Assembly (NCBI RefSeq): GCF_900176145.1
Contig: NZ_FWWY01000001.1
Span: 1,287,819 to 1,351,818, forward strand
Origin: Sulfobacillus thermosulfidooxidans DSM 9293
Lineage (GTDB): Bacteria; Bacillota; Sulfobacillia; Sulfobacillales; Sulfobacillaceae
Direction: 5' to 3'
DNA length: 64,000 bases
The stretch's first letter is position 1; each line of letters starts with the position of its first letter. Below, one piece after another: positions 17,597 through 26,932 of the stretch. The translations under genes were made by a program, and so were the position numbers. Under the pieces are notes generated by a model, which worked only from the letters and a program-made list of their open reading frames with translations, did no database searches and had not been told where the DNA came from.

Positions 17597-19009
17597 GAGG
17601 TTGTCCCAAGCTTCGTGGAATTTCGCTAGCGCATCCTTTCTCGTGATTTATCCGATTTGCTCGGTTTTTTGTTCCGGCGTTTTGGAACACGTGGCTTTTA
17701 AGGCCGTTTGCAACACGGGAATCTCGCGATAGCCGGGGATCCGCGTCAACGTGTCTTCGATAAAAAAGCTCGCCGACGCCAACCAGCGTAAGACTTGTTG
17801 CCCATTGGTCCAATGTTTGACATTTTGCGCATGGGTCCGAAATTGACTGTTGATGGATTCCATGGCATTGGTGTTCGCCAACGTTTGGCGTAAGAGGCCC
17901 GGCAGGCCCAATCGATGGACGGTTAACGTTTCCGCCAGTCCTTCCCGGAGACTCCCAGCGGCGCCGGGATGATCCCGTTCGAGCTCTTTCGCGAGCGCTT
18001 CTAATGCCTGCGCGGCCCTGTCCGCATCCGGTTCTTGATACGCTTTCCGTAAGCGCTGGCGGACCCGATTTTCGGCCGATTTCGGCAGGTGGTCGAGCAC
18101 ATTCCGTTGCTTGTGGATTTGGCAGCGTTGGATGAGGACTTGGTCTCCCCAGACGTCGTGCACGGCTTTGGCTAAGGCCTTGGCCCCATCGATGACCACG
18201 AGTAATCCCTGCGCGGCCGTCAGGCCGCGAGTGATGAGATCCTGCAATAAGGCCATGACTACGGTATGATTTTCTGTCGCCCCTTCGACCAATCCCAAGA
18301 CACGCTTGTGACCGTCCGCATCAATCCCTAAGGCGCCCACCACCAGATGGTCCGCTACACGCAAACCATCGATCATCACCACCACCCACGTCCGGTCATC
18401 CAACCGGCGCTGGAGAAAGCGGTCAAGGGCCTGTTGGGTGGCTTGGATAAAGCGGCGGCTCACCGTGCTTTTGCTGGGGCCTGGCTGCTCCATCGCGGCT
18501 TCAAAGGCTGCATCGGCATGGCGCTGTTGGCGGCTCGCTAAGCCATACAGCATGCGTTCCAGTACGGCTTGTGTCGCCAGCGTCGGGTCCTGAAACTGAT
18601 GGTAGGTGTCTAACGGAATTTCCTCCGAGCCATCAGCGGCCCGCACCCGGGGGTGCGGAACGGAGATTTTGCGATCCCCCAAAAAGACGCTCCCGACTTC
18701 GGTCCCGTGTCGGACCGCTTGGCGTTGCGGATCATGACGGCCTTTAGGTCCCGCTAACTGCTCCACCTCGGCCGCCATCATCTGTTGCAAAACCTGCAAT
18801 CCGACCCGGATCGACAGCGCCAATAACCCGTCTTCGGCATCCTGGAGGATGTCCACCCACGGCACCGTCACCGGCTGTTCGGGAAGCGATTTTTTCTTTA
18901 TACTGGTACTCACTAGCGATTCCTCCTTATGATGGATCAGACCTCTCTAGTAAACCAGAGAGCCATCAGGATCGCTAGTTTCAATTTCCACGAAAAATGG
19001 GGCATTCTC
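17597..19009 (-). mobile_element. IS256-family insertion sequence, 1413 bp
   Basis: The ends are fixed by the 8-bp target duplication. The terminal 24 bases on each side (17597-17620 and the complement of 18986-19009) match at 18 positions, both starting GAG and sharing TTCGTGGAA. The only gene is a full-length mutator-type transposase on the minus strand. Identical duplicated targets and an intact frame suggest a recent insertion. Confidence 0.92.
17648..18913 (-). CDS. IS256-family (mutator) transposase
   Basis: This 421-residue DDE transposase has the first Asp in WVVVMIDGLRVADH, the second in LLVVIDGAKALAKAV followed by the family hallmark CQIHKQRNVLDHLP, and the catalytic Glu in NTNAMESINSQFR. 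The N-terminal portion (about 25-75) holds the conserved LLQQMMAAEVEQLAG helix and an RHG block. The start at 18913 follows AGGAGG. Length is normal for the family and no frameshift is seen. Confidence 0.95.
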   Translation of the reverse strand: MSTSIKKKSLPEQPVTVPWVDILQDAEDGLLALSIRVGLQVLQQMMAAEVEQLAGPKGRHDPQRQAVRHGTEVGSVFLGDRKISVPHPRVRAADGSEEIPLDTYHQFQDPTLATQAVLERMLYGLASRQQRHADAAFEAAMEQPGPSKSTVSRRFIQATQQALDRFLQRRLDDRTWVVVMIDGLRVADHLVVGALGIDADGHKRVLGLVEGATENHTVVMALLQDLITRGLTAAQGLLVVIDGAKALAKAVHDVWGDQVLIQRCQIHKQRNVLDHLPKSAENRVRQRLRKAYQEPDADRAAQALEALAKELERDHPGAAGSLREGLAETLTVHRLGLPGLLRQTLANTNAMESINSQFRTHAQNVKHWTNGQQVLRWLASASFFIEDTLTRIPGYREIPVLQTALKATCSKTPEQKTEQIG

Positions 19010-19017
19010 TATTGATG
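19010..19017. repeat. Target site duplication, right copy (TATTGATG)
   Basis: This is the second copy of the 8-bp target of the IS256 element, in the same orientation as the one at 17589-17596. Confidence 0.9.
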
Positions 19018-19409
19018 CCCTACCTCTTTTAGAACGCATCACCTACCGTAAAGCATTACAACAACAAAAAGGTTGGATCTGTGAAGCCGTCAGCCAAAGT
19101 ATTGGACGAGACTGGATTCAAGCGGCGGATATCACGATTGTCTTGACGACGCCTAGGATCGTGCGAATTTGGCGGGTGCTGTTTCGAGCCCTCTTAAAAA
19201 CATTGGGATGCCAGTTCAAAGGCCAATGGGGAAAAGAAACCTGGGCTAGCTTGCGTTTTCGCCTTGGCATGACCTGGCGTTATGACAAAACGATTCTCTA
19301 TCCTTTCTTGGAGGAGATACAAAGACTCGGATTGCCGGTTGTGGTTTTTGCTGATAACCAGGCAGCCTATGCGGCCGTGTTGGAGCGACTCACACAGCCG
19401 CTCGATTAA
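19018..19409 (+). pseudogene. P-loop kinase, C-terminal part (split by IS256)
   Basis: This continues the kinase frame after the element: ALPLLERITYRKALQQQKGW, then IQAADITIVLTTPRIVRIWR and RLGMTWRYDKTILYPFLEEI. 'Aromatic-acidic ... PR..RIWRV' is typical of FlaR-like kinases, where an aliphatic DxTI strand is followed by an Arg-rich lid. Only the last 88 residues follow an in-frame start codon, so without a promoter in the element no complete protein can form. Confidence 0.8.
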
Positions 19410-19466
19410 AAACAAGAGGCTCGAGACTGTTGGAAATCTCCGGCAAGATATTATAAGACCTGTTTA

Positions 19467-20231
19467 TCACGAAGAACCGGACGGAGGATCCGCTGGAGGG
19501 TGCAAAATGCGTTCCGTGAGGTCAATCGTGCGCTCAATGCTTTGGATCACGACCTGCGTAATGGGAAGGTCATCTCCCATATCGGCTGCTTGTAGGGCGC
19601 TGTAATAGGCTCCACGCTGATCAGGCTCTAATAACGCCGGGGGATAGTGATGCCGCAATAACCAAAGATTCAGCAGGAGGCGTCCCGTTCGACCGTTCCC
19701 ATCGACAAAGGGATGGATTGCCATCAGCTGCGCGTGTATCATGGCGCCCACTGAAACGGGATGACCTTTAGTGTGATCCCATTTATGAAAAAGAGATTCG
19801 ACGAGCTCGGGTACCCGAATGGGATCTGGTGGGACCAAGTTGCTGCCGTGAATTGCTACGGGAACCGTACGAAATTGTCCAGCAATATCGGGACGGGAAC
19901 GGCGCATCACGACGGCATGCAATGATCTTAACAGCCATGGGGTGATGGGGTCATCTCCACGTGCCCAAGTCTGCATGGCATCCCACGCCTCGGCGTGATC
20001 GATAGCTTCCAAATGATCCCGCAAGGGCTTGCCACCGACTGTAAATCCTTGTAAGACGAGATGGGTTTCGGCCAGTGTAAGGGTATTGCCTTCAATCGCG
20101 TTGGAGGCATAGGTTATGCGAATCCGCATGTCTTCGTCGATCGACTGCTGGGTATCAGGAGGCAGCGGATTAAAGTGGCGCCACACCGCGACTCGCTGAT
20201 CCAGTAAGGCAAGAGATAGAGGCAAGTCCAC
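19467..20231 (-). CDS. Fic-domain protein (class II, self-inhibited)
   Basis: This 254-residue Fic protein transfers AMP or another nucleotide-derived group to target proteins. The core motif is HPFVDGNGRTGR (about 173-184) with all key residues. The N-terminal inhibitory helix motif (S/T)xxxE(G/N) is present as SNAIEG (about 43-48), so the protein blocks its own ATP site and needs no separate antitoxin. GTG 20231 is preferred because AAGGAG lies 8 nt upstream. There is no obvious target or partner nearby; it sits between the interrupted kinase and the flippase gene. Confidence 0.9.
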   Translation of the reverse strand: MDLPLSLALLDQRVAVWRHFNPLPPDTQQSIDEDMRIRITYASNAIEGNTLTLAETHLVLQGFTVGGKPLRDHLEAIDHAEAWDAMQTWARGDDPITPWLLRSLHAVVMRRSRPDIAGQFRTVPVAIHGSNLVPPDPIRVPELVESLFHKWDHTKGHPVSVGAMIHAQLMAIHPFVDGNGRTGRLLLNLWLLRHHYPPALLEPDQRGAYYSALQAADMGDDLPITQVVIQSIERTIDLTERILHPPADPPSGSS

Positions 20232-20388
20232 CAGGAGCACTCCTTTTCGATGACGATATTCTCAATATTACCATTTTCAATGGTCTTTTTAAGGGGTGAT
20301 GGTAGCGGCATGGGCTGTATAGGAACAGCGGAACAATTGGCTACCGGAATCCTTGAGTTTTTCTAAAAAAGCTAATGGTTCGTAGCCA

Positions 20389-21840
20389 TTACGGCATAGA
20401 GGATGGAGGACTTGGCGTGTGATTTCTCACGAGTTGAGATAACGTGTACCAATCCTTTCGGGTGAGAGCTTTGGTCATGACCAACATGAGCGCGTATACC
20501 ATCATCGCCAAAGGGATGCTAACAAACACGGAGCGGTAGGGGTTAACCCACCGCAAAAACCCGCCCATGAAAAGAGCACTCAATATGGTACGAAAAAGCC
20601 GTGAGATATTGGGGTAATAGGGTCCGAGAACTCGGAAAATTTTTGTCATCAGATACACGAGAATAAACAGTTCTGTGAACAAAATCGCCAGGGCCGATCC
20701 GATCTGGCCCCAGATGGGAATCAATATCACATTGAGCGTGAGATTGATCACAGCTCCCCACAAGACACCATGGGCAAAGGCTTTTTCGTGCCGGATAGCA
20801 ATGAGAATATTGCCATAGTGCAAGGTGGTAAACACCGTGGCCCATGCCCATAGCAAAATCGCGAAGGGGACGGTCGCGGGTTGAAAATGATGTTGATAGA
20901 TGGCCGCAATGATGGGACCTGCCAAGACACTGCCGCCTACCGCGGTGGGAATGACGACTATGGCCGCATAACTCAGGCTCTCACTGAGACGGTTGGTGAG
21001 AGCCTCAGGATGCTGTTCATACAAACGGGTCGCACTAGGCAGCAAGATTTGGCTGTAAACCGTAGTAAAGCTGGCGAGAAACAAGGGAATCCGGTAAGCC
21101 GCGTTATAATAGCCAACGGTTTGCATATTTATCCAATAACCGAGCAAAATGGTATCCACGCTATTATAAATTTGGGTCATAACACTTGAGGCGCTCAGGG
21201 GTAGCGCTTGTTTTATCATACGCCATGTCTTATGCCAAGACATCTGCCACAATATCTGGGTTCTTTGTCTTACTCCAATCCATTGCCACAAAACGGTTAT
21301 GCCTGCACCAAATAGGGTGAGAAAGGGTACAATCGTCAGATTTCTTTGTGAATGAATGAATAAGATGATCAGGGCCACACGAAAACTCGTGCCCGTAATA
21401 TAGGCCCACGCCGAAATATTGGTGAGACCCGCGGCAGAAAGAGCCCACGACAGGCTCAAGGCATTGATGATAATTTGCCATCCTAAAATCTTAACCACCA
21501 CTTCTTGTGTTCCCAGAAGATGTAACGCGGGGAGCAGGGCGAGTAAAAGCAAATAACTAAGAACGGCTAATGTCATCATCACAGGAATCATTTGTCCAAT
21601 GCTCGCCCCCAGCTCCCGACTTAACGCGCTTTCGCGCATGGCTAAAAGAGGGAGACCTAAACTTCCCAACAGCACAAAATAGGATACCAAGGAGGTGGCA
21701 AATCCTAATATGCCAAAGGATGTGGGACCTAAGACCCGAGCTAAATAGGAGATGGCGACAAAACTCATCAGGCTTTGAAGCAGTTTGCTCAGGGATAACC
21801 ATCCGAGGCGCCCTAGTGTGGAGGAATGTTTTCTGGTCAT
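20389..21840 (-). CDS. Wzx-like polysaccharide flippase
   Basis: This 483-residue membrane protein of the MATE/PST group has about fourteen helices and the N-terminal signature SYLARVLGPTSFGILGFATS seen in oligosaccharide flippases. It would move lipid-linked EPS units across the membrane to the Wzy-like polymerase encoded at 12917-14314. It lies on the opposite strand from that operon and has its own ribosome binding site (AAGGCGG). With Wzz, Wzy and transferases present, the locus has most parts of a Wzx/Wzy pathway. Confidence 0.88.
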   Translation of the reverse strand: MTRKHSSTLGRLGWLSLSKLLQSLMSFVAISYLARVLGPTSFGILGFATSLVSYFVLLGSLGLPLLAMRESALSRELGASIGQMIPVMMTLAVLSYLLLLALLPALHLLGTQEVVVKILGWQIIINALSLSWALSAAGLTNISAWAYITGTSFRVALIILFIHSQRNLTIVPFLTLFGAGITVLWQWIGVRQRTQILWQMSWHKTWRMIKQALPLSASSVMTQIYNSVDTILLGYWINMQTVGYYNAAYRIPLFLASFTTVYSQILLPSATRLYEQHPEALTNRLSESLSYAAIVVIPTAVGGSVLAGPIIAAIYQHHFQPATVPFAILLWAWATVFTTLHYGNILIAIRHEKAFAHGVLWGAVINLTLNVILIPIWGQIGSALAILFTELFILVYLMTKIFRVLGPYYPNISRLFRTILSALFMGGFLRWVNPYRSVFVSIPLAMMVYALMLVMTKALTRKDWYTLSQLVRNHTPSPPSSMP

Positions 21841-22274
21841 GCCGTTCCGCCTTTCCTACACATGATTCCAGTGTAAAAAAAGCGAAAGGGACTCACATCA
21901 TCCTTTGTAGGTGAACTGCGCTCTCACCCCTGAAATCATCCTCCCTGCTGGTGGGTGAATCCTTTTACAATGAAAGAGATAGACAAAGAACTTATTGCCA
22001 GCGGCTTTTCATATACACACACGAAATAGTCTCTGGAAGTTCTTCGGTGACTCTATCAAGTCTTTTGGATCATGCGGTTAAGACCTACAAAACAGGTATC
22101 AAGGGGTTCAGGTCACAAAGAGATCAACATGCCATCCCAACCACAACAGGACGGCGCAATCTTTAAGCATCATCCGCAATCTATCGTGTGTCTTAAAGAG
22201 ATTCCCTTCCAAGAGGTTGTGCAATGTGAAGAGGAAAACGGACAAGGTAGCTCAAAAAGGTTTCAGGGCATCCT
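21841..22274. other. Intergenic region, no convincing gene
   Basis: This is 434 nt between a leftward flippase gene and the end of a leftward receiver gene. A rightward 56-codon frame from ATG 22129 to 22299 has only a weak ribosome binding site and runs into the receiver gene, so I do not call it. The flippase promoter must lie at the left end. No clear terminator was seen. Confidence 0.4.
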
Positions 22275-22634
22275 TTACAGGGATGAAGTGGTGGTATGAG
22301 AAAAGATTTGGGTGAGTGCGGCACGATTTTTAAGAGAAGATTTGTTTAAGAAGCTCAAGCGGTCATGGGACGGAAGAAAGTCTTGGATTTCTTTGTCCCA
22401 ACTCATCACAATGACGTGAAGTGAAGGATAGGCCCTGAGCCATGCGGGCACCTGTTCTAACCCGAAAGACGCATCCAGTAATAACCACTGGGCTTCAGAG
22501 ATTTGGGAATTGGTGAGCGTCTTGACTGGGTCCACTAATTCCCAAGCCAGTCCCAGCGCATTCAGTTGAGACGCCCACAGATCGTGTAGCATCAATTGGG
22601 GTTCTGCGATTAGGACGAGACCTGGTATTGCCAA
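22275..22634 (-). CDS. Stand-alone receiver-like domain protein, 119 aa
   Basis: The protein follows the response-regulator receiver fold pattern with no output domain. LVLIAEPQLMLHD is strand 1 with one acidic residue, WLLLDAS carries a candidate phospho-acceptor Asp54, VIVMSW carries Ser78, and FLNKSS carries Lys98. The acidic pair is reduced to a single Glu, so phosphorylation is uncertain. The start codon is TTG with GAGGAAAA upstream. It is divergent from the histidine kinase operon at 22864-24180 and could act as a phosphate sink or allosteric partner, which is an inference. Confidence 0.6.
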   Translation of the reverse strand: MAIPGLVLIAEPQLMLHDLWASQLNALGLAWELVDPVKTLTNSQISEAQWLLLDASFGLEQVPAWLRAYPSLHVIVMSWDKEIQDFLPSHDRLSFLNKSSLKNRAALTQIFSHTTTSSL

Positions 22635-22863
22635 CAGTTTTCCTCTTTTCTTTAGAACCGATTAAAGTCAAGTCTCATTTTGCGTCTCATGAATATGGTC
22701 ATTATGTCACAGACGATCGATAGACGCCAAGAATTTTTCGTCGAAAATTTACGCAAACATCAGGCAAACATTATGACTTTGTGAGGGGATAGCAAAATAC
22801 CTTTTTTCCATTTTAGTTCTTTGACGACAGAATGAGTCATATCCCGTCATAGGATAGGAAGCA

Positions 22864-23034
22864 ATGGTTGAAATAACCAAAAATGGCGTTGGATTTCGTC
22901 ACAATGCTAGAGAATTCGTCGAACAATTTTTCCGCAATGAGGCAGGAATGGCGATTAATGATCGAGAAGGATCTGGATACCATATTTTTCTAGCGGTCCA
23001 CGGTGCGACAATTTTGTATCTCGATCCGGTCTAA
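22864..23034 (+). CDS. Small ORF, 56 aa, upstream of histidine kinase
   Basis: ATG 22864 follows AGGAAG closely and opens a 56-residue frame that stops 18 nt before the histidine kinase start. The product begins MVEITKNGVGFRHNAREFVE and ends in HIFLAVHGATILYLDPV. It is soluble, with mixed charge and no known motif. The ribosome binding site and close coupling to the kinase support a real gene; I do not recognise a family. It could be a small modulator of the kinase. Confidence 0.5.
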   Translation: MVEITKNGVGFRHNAREFVEQFFRNEAGMAINDREGSGYHIFLAVHGATILYLDPV

Positions 23035-23052
23035 GAGAGGAGGTCGGAAAAC

Positions 23053-24180
23053 ATGACCTCAAATGTTTGGAACAGCCTTGTGCATAGCGCGCGCGATGCG
23101 GTGCACGTTGAGCGCGTATCCCTCTGGGAAGCCGATATGAATCAAGGACTCGCGCGGTTACTGGCTTCAAGTCACCATTCCGAAAAGATGGTGAAAGGTC
23201 AGGAAGTCAGGTTAAGCCAGCATGACCCTATCATCACCGGATTATGGCAAGAGGGGCAGTATCACGGGCCGGTTACGGATCACCGGGGATATCTTTATGC
23301 CTGCGCCATCAGATACCGGAAAAAGGCGACCTCTTACTACATACTAAGTTTCTATCAAAGTAAGGATCCGGTGAGTGCAGGACAAGTACACAAAGCGGGT
23401 CATTTTGTCGAACTGGTACAGGCATTGACGAAAGGATATACCGTGCGCCTTGGTCGGTTGCCCGTGAACCGTTATGCTTGGGCTTTTTGGCGCACGGAGG
23501 AACGCGTCCGCCAAGAAATTGCTGAAATCTTGCATGGACCGGTCCAAAGCCGCTTGCTCATATTGGAGAAGCAAGTGGCCGATGTGAAAAGACGCTATGA
23601 ACAAGTCTTTGGACAGTCTTTGAGCGAACTGGCTGTGATCGAAGAACAATTACAACGTTTACGGGAAGATGATGTGCGCCAATTAAGTCACCGGTTGCAT
23701 CCGGATTTGATTCGGGTGGGTCTGGGTCCCGCCTTACGCGTTTTGCAATCTTCCTACGAGTTGTGCTTGGATGTCCGTTTGGCAATGAGTCCAAGATTTT
23801 TGCAACTCGACTCGCTCGTCGATAACCGGATTTCCCCGTCTTTGCGTCTTGGTCTTTACCGCATTGTTGAAGAAGCTCTCAATAATGTGGTTCGTCACGG
23901 CAAGGCGCAACATGTGGTGATTTTCTTGGACTATGATCCGGATCAAGGCCTTTGGATGAAGATTCAAGATGATGGCGATGGGTTTGTAATATGGAAAAAT
24001 GAGGGAGAAGGGATGGGCATGCGCATGATGAAGATGCGGGCCAAACACTGGGGCGGTTCTCTCAGTATTGTCTCGAAGCCGTTAGAAGGGACAAGCATTT
24101 GTGTAACGATTCCACCCGCCTGTTTTCTCATTGATAATGCTGCCGCGGCATCTTATGAATCCCATCTTGGCGAGTCATGA
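23053..24180 (+). CDS. NarX/DegS-type sensor histidine kinase (soluble)
   Basis: This 375-residue kinase has no membrane helix. Residues 1-130 look like a GAF-type input domain. The dimerisation helix carries the phospho-acceptor in EEILHGPVQ-like form (His161 in IAEILHGPVQSRLL), the HisKA_3 pattern. A coiled region follows. The HATPase domain shows EEALNNVVRHGKA, DDGDGF and GEGMGMRMMKMRA. AGGAGG lies upstream of the ATG. Its 3' end overlaps that of the facing response regulator gene by 28 nt, so the pair is tail to tail instead of in one operon. Partnership is inferred from adjacency. Confidence 0.9.
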   Translation: MTSNVWNSLVHSARDAVHVERVSLWEADMNQGLARLLASSHHSEKMVKGQEVRLSQHDPIITGLWQEGQYHGPVTDHRGYLYACAIRYRKKATSYYILSFYQSKDPVSAGQVHKAGHFVELVQALTKGYTVRLGRLPVNRYAWAFWRTEERVRQEIAEILHGPVQSRLLILEKQVADVKRRYEQVFGQSLSELAVIEEQLQRLREDDVRQLSHRLHPDLIRVGLGPALRVLQSSYELCLDVRLAMSPRFLQLDSLVDNRISPSLRLGLYRIVEEALNNVVRHGKAQHVVIFLDYDPDQGLWMKIQDDGDGFVIWKNEGEGMGMRMMKMRAKHWGGSLSIVSKPLEGTSICVTIPPACFLIDNAAAASYESHLGES

Positions 24181-24836
24181 TCTGAAGACAAGAACAAGAG
24201 AACGGCTTTGACACGGGCATGTTGTTCGGGATTGCTGCTTTCGATATGTAAGGTGGAATAGATGGTGGTTAGGTGATTTTCTACGGACTTTTCGGAGAGA
24301 AACAGAGCTTTGGCGATAGCGAGATTGGTGTATCCTTGGGCCACCAGGGCCAAAATTTGCGATTGTCTTGGTGTGAGGTCCTTTAAATGACTACTGCGGC
24401 GGCTTTGTGCCATTTTCACGAGTTCGGGATCGAGGACCATTAAGCCGGCGGCAGCTCCTTCAATGGCCCGTGTCAGTGTCGAAAGATCGCGTACTGAGCG
24501 TTTGAGCAAGTAAGACCAACCATGTAAGGAGGACTCTGGAAGGCTGCTTAAGAGTTCGGGGCGGGCATAATTGGACAACAGGACAATGCCGATATCGGGA
24601 TTTAAGGTACGAAAGCGCATGGCGGTCTCGACTCCTGTCCATCCAGGTCCCAAGTTAATGTCGAGCAGGGCAACATCGGGTTGATCTTGAGAAAAGTGTT
24701 GGGTGGCTGTTTGCCCATCCGCGTAGGCACCGATGACGCGCACCGGGGAGATGTTCTCGAGCGATACGACCAACAAATCCCGGAGTAAATCTTCATCTTC
24801 CACGACAATGAGGCGTAATGCTTTGTGTTCGGTCAT
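24153..24836 (-). CDS. NarL/FixJ-family response regulator
   Basis: This 227-residue protein has a receiver domain (about 8-125) with VVEDED, phospho-acceptor Asp59 in LLDINLGPG, then VLLSNYA and LLKRSV. A LuxR-type HTH (about 158-222) has LTPRQSQILALVAQGYTNLA and LSEKSVENHLTTIYSTL. ATG 24836 is the likely start; an upstream in-frame ATG at 24923 adds residues unlike a receiver. It probably receives phosphate from the kinase at 23053. No target sites were identified. Confidence 0.9.
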   Translation of the reverse strand: MTEHKALRLIVVEDEDLLRDLLVVSLENISPVRVIGAYADGQTATQHFSQDQPDVALLDINLGPGWTGVETAMRFRTLNPDIGIVLLSNYARPELLSSLPESSLHGWSYLLKRSVRDLSTLTRAIEGAAAGLMVLDPELVKMAQSRRSSHLKDLTPRQSQILALVAQGYTNLAIAKALFLSEKSVENHLTTIYSTLHIESSNPEQHARVKAVLLFLSSDHDSPRWDS

Positions 24837-25390
24837 ATAAAGGGACCCTGCCTTTCTTATACCAATACTCTCGTTGTACGGCTCCACGGCATCTTTCCAA
24901 CCATGGACCACAGAGTCGATCATGATACCCGTGAAGTCCTAAAGTAGAAGCCATGATGAATTCTTTCTGAAAATATCTTTCTACCAGCATCTGCCTAACA
25001 ATTTCTTCCTGACAACTTCTAGCATATATTAGACCTTATCCTTAAGGAAATGTCATGCTACGACAACGTCTCAAATTTTATTCTGCTGGGACCACTGACT
25101 TTATTGACTCTTTTTGGGGAGTAGAATGGCCTTTTGGACCAGCGCATCAACTTCCAATGCGGAGCGGATCATTTATCTTATTTAGCGTTTGGCGCCCTTG
25201 CTCTTAACTGGGGATAGTTCAGGGAATGACGGTTGCCGAATTGAACTTTGGGTTTAAAGATTTCATTGGGATGTCTTGTTATTTCGCGTATGATGAAAGA
25301 ACGCGGGGATTTCAGAAAACTCATTCATCATGGCCGAAAAAACCCCTTCGATGGCGATATGCCTGATCGTTATGAAGCATTGGGAGGGAG
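24837..25390. other. Intergenic region with one doubtful small frame
   Basis: This is 554 nt between divergent regulator and methyltransferase genes. A 50-codon frame starts at ATG 25055 after AAGGA and stops at 25207 (MLRQRLKFYSAGTTDF...). It is too weak to call. No hairpin or repeat stands out; promoters for both flanking genes are expected here. Confidence 0.35.
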
Positions 25391-26137
25391 ATGAGAACGG
25401 TGAATTCCTCAGATGAATCGGTGCAGGAATACTTTGGGAGATATCATGAGGCCTACCGGAACAGTGAGTCCCATGCCCGGGGACAGGATTTAGCGCGCCT
25501 GATTGAGATATTGCATTTAGCGCCGAAAAGTCTGGTTCTTGATGCGGCTTGTGGAACCGGTCACACAGCTTTAGAGCTCGCACGGCAAGGACACCATGTG
25601 ATAGGGCTTGATGTGACTCGAGAAATGCTCGAGGAAGCAGAAAGCTTGGCTCAACAAAGCCATCTGTCTATCCAGTGGGTCCAAGGCAATGTTCACCATT
25701 TACCATGGGAGCCTGATACCTTCGATGCGATCACGTGTCGACGGGCCGCCCATCATTTTTCCGATCTGGCCCATTTTTTACGCGAAGCTAAGCGGGTTCT
25801 TAAGCCTGGGGGACACTTGGGCATTTCCGATATGACGGCGCCATCAGATGCTATTGAGTGGCTTAATCAATTGGAACGCTACCGGGATGGGTCGCATGAG
25901 GCCGCCCGTTCGGCTAATGAATGGGCTCACCTTATTGCCGAAGCGGGTTTGGACCTGGTGACACTTAACGTTAGTGCCGAAATCATGACGGCCGAACAAT
26001 GGCTCGCCCCTATTCCTCCGGATTCTCACGAAGGGCACCAGGCCTTGATGTTTTTGGCGGATCATCCTCCCGCGACGATTTTTAGGAACGGACAGTTTTA
26101 TAAATACCGGCTTATTCTGGCTGCTGTGAAAACATAA
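25391..26137 (+). CDS. SAM-dependent methyltransferase (UbiE-like class I)
   Basis: This 248-residue enzyme has motif I LVLDAACGTGHTALELA (about 48-64), the acidic end of strand 2 in VIGLDVTREMLEEA, motif II in TFDAITCRRAAHHF and post-motif LKPGGHLGISDM. The order is that of Methyltransf_11 proteins. GGGAGG precedes the ATG. The substrate cannot be inferred; it is monocistronic and no cofactor-pathway gene lies next to it. Confidence 0.88.
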   Translation: MRTVNSSDESVQEYFGRYHEAYRNSESHARGQDLARLIEILHLAPKSLVLDAACGTGHTALELARQGHHVIGLDVTREMLEEAESLAQQSHLSIQWVQGNVHHLPWEPDTFDAITCRRAAHHFSDLAHFLREAKRVLKPGGHLGISDMTAPSDAIEWLNQLERYRDGSHEAARSANEWAHLIAEAGLDLVTLNVSAEIMTAEQWLAPIPPDSHEGHQALMFLADHPPATIFRNGQFYKYRLILAAVKT

Positions 26138-26223
26138 CCCTCGTGGCCATCAGCTATGATGGGAAAAGACCTTTCCTTACCGAGTGACGGGCTGGTCTTG
26201 GATATTGTTACCGAATGCTGCAA

Positions 26224-26721
26224 TTAGATGGGGGGTCTCATTGTTGTCGGAGCCAAAACCGCAACCACTTCGCTTTTGGCACACAACGTGTCCCCAGCAT
26301 AGACATCACTATGCACAATGACTTTACGTCGGCCGATTTCCACAATGCGGCCGCGGACCGTGAGTCGTTGCCCGAGCGGGGTCGGTTTTACAAAGTCAAT
26401 TTTTAAAGACGCGGTCACGCAGCGGGGAACAGGGGCGGCATCTCCTAATTCATGACCGTCTTGGCGGTATAAGGCTAAGGCGGCCGATCCCGTACTATGA
26501 CAATCCACTAAAGAGGCTAGTAGTCCTCCATAGACAAAACCGGGAACCGCGATATGTTGTGGGAGTGGGATATATTCGGTGAGAGTTTCTTCATTGTTCC
26601 ACCGAGTACGAAAATGGTGGCCATGGTCATTTAAGCGGCCACAGCCGTAACACCAGGCAAAGTCATCGGGGTAAAAATCTTGTACGGCAAAAAACGATTT
26701 TTGATTGTTGGTATCTTCCAC
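26224..26721 (-). CDS. PaaI-type hotdog-fold thioesterase
   Basis: This 165-residue single hotdog domain has GFVYGGLLASLVDCHSTGSAA, where the central helix carries the acidic residue used in PaaI-like enzymes, and SLKIDFVKPTPLGQRLTVRG as the following strand. An N-terminal CYGCGRLNDHG with a CxxC-like pair is typical of the 4HBT/PaaI subgroup. It hydrolyses acyl-CoA thioesters of unknown kind. It converges with the methyltransferase gene. Confidence 0.85.
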   Translation of the reverse strand: MEDTNNQKSFFAVQDFYPDDFAWCYGCGRLNDHGHHFRTRWNNEETLTEYIPLPQHIAVPGFVYGGLLASLVDCHSTGSAALALYRQDGHELGDAAPVPRCVTASLKIDFVKPTPLGQRLTVRGRIVEIGRRKVIVHSDVYAGDTLCAKSEVVAVLAPTTMRPPI

Positions 26722-26932
26722 AGTTTATGGCCTCCGCTGTCGGGATTTTGGATCTATGGTACGGGATCATCCGAACATCTATCAACAAAAAGTTGCTCTT
26801 TTGTGATAATAGAGGAAAATGCCCGAAATATTGGTGATAAATGAGCTTTTTGTATGGCGTTGGTGTGGGTGTAAGGGCTGTCCTGCAAGTATCAATGAAC
26901 CTTGAGGAGCCAGTGCAAAGGAAGGCAAAAAC

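Noticed and set aside
20114-20311. 65-aa frame overlapping the fic start
   Set aside because: It lies mostly inside the fic coding region in another frame and has no ribosome binding site.
22129-22299. 56-codon rightward frame running into the receiver gene
   Set aside because: Only a weak ribosome binding site, and its end overlaps a better-supported gene on the other strand.
25055-25207. 50-codon frame after AAGGA in the gap before the methyltransferase
   Set aside because: Composition and sequence show no protein-like features; the ribosome binding site alone is not enough.
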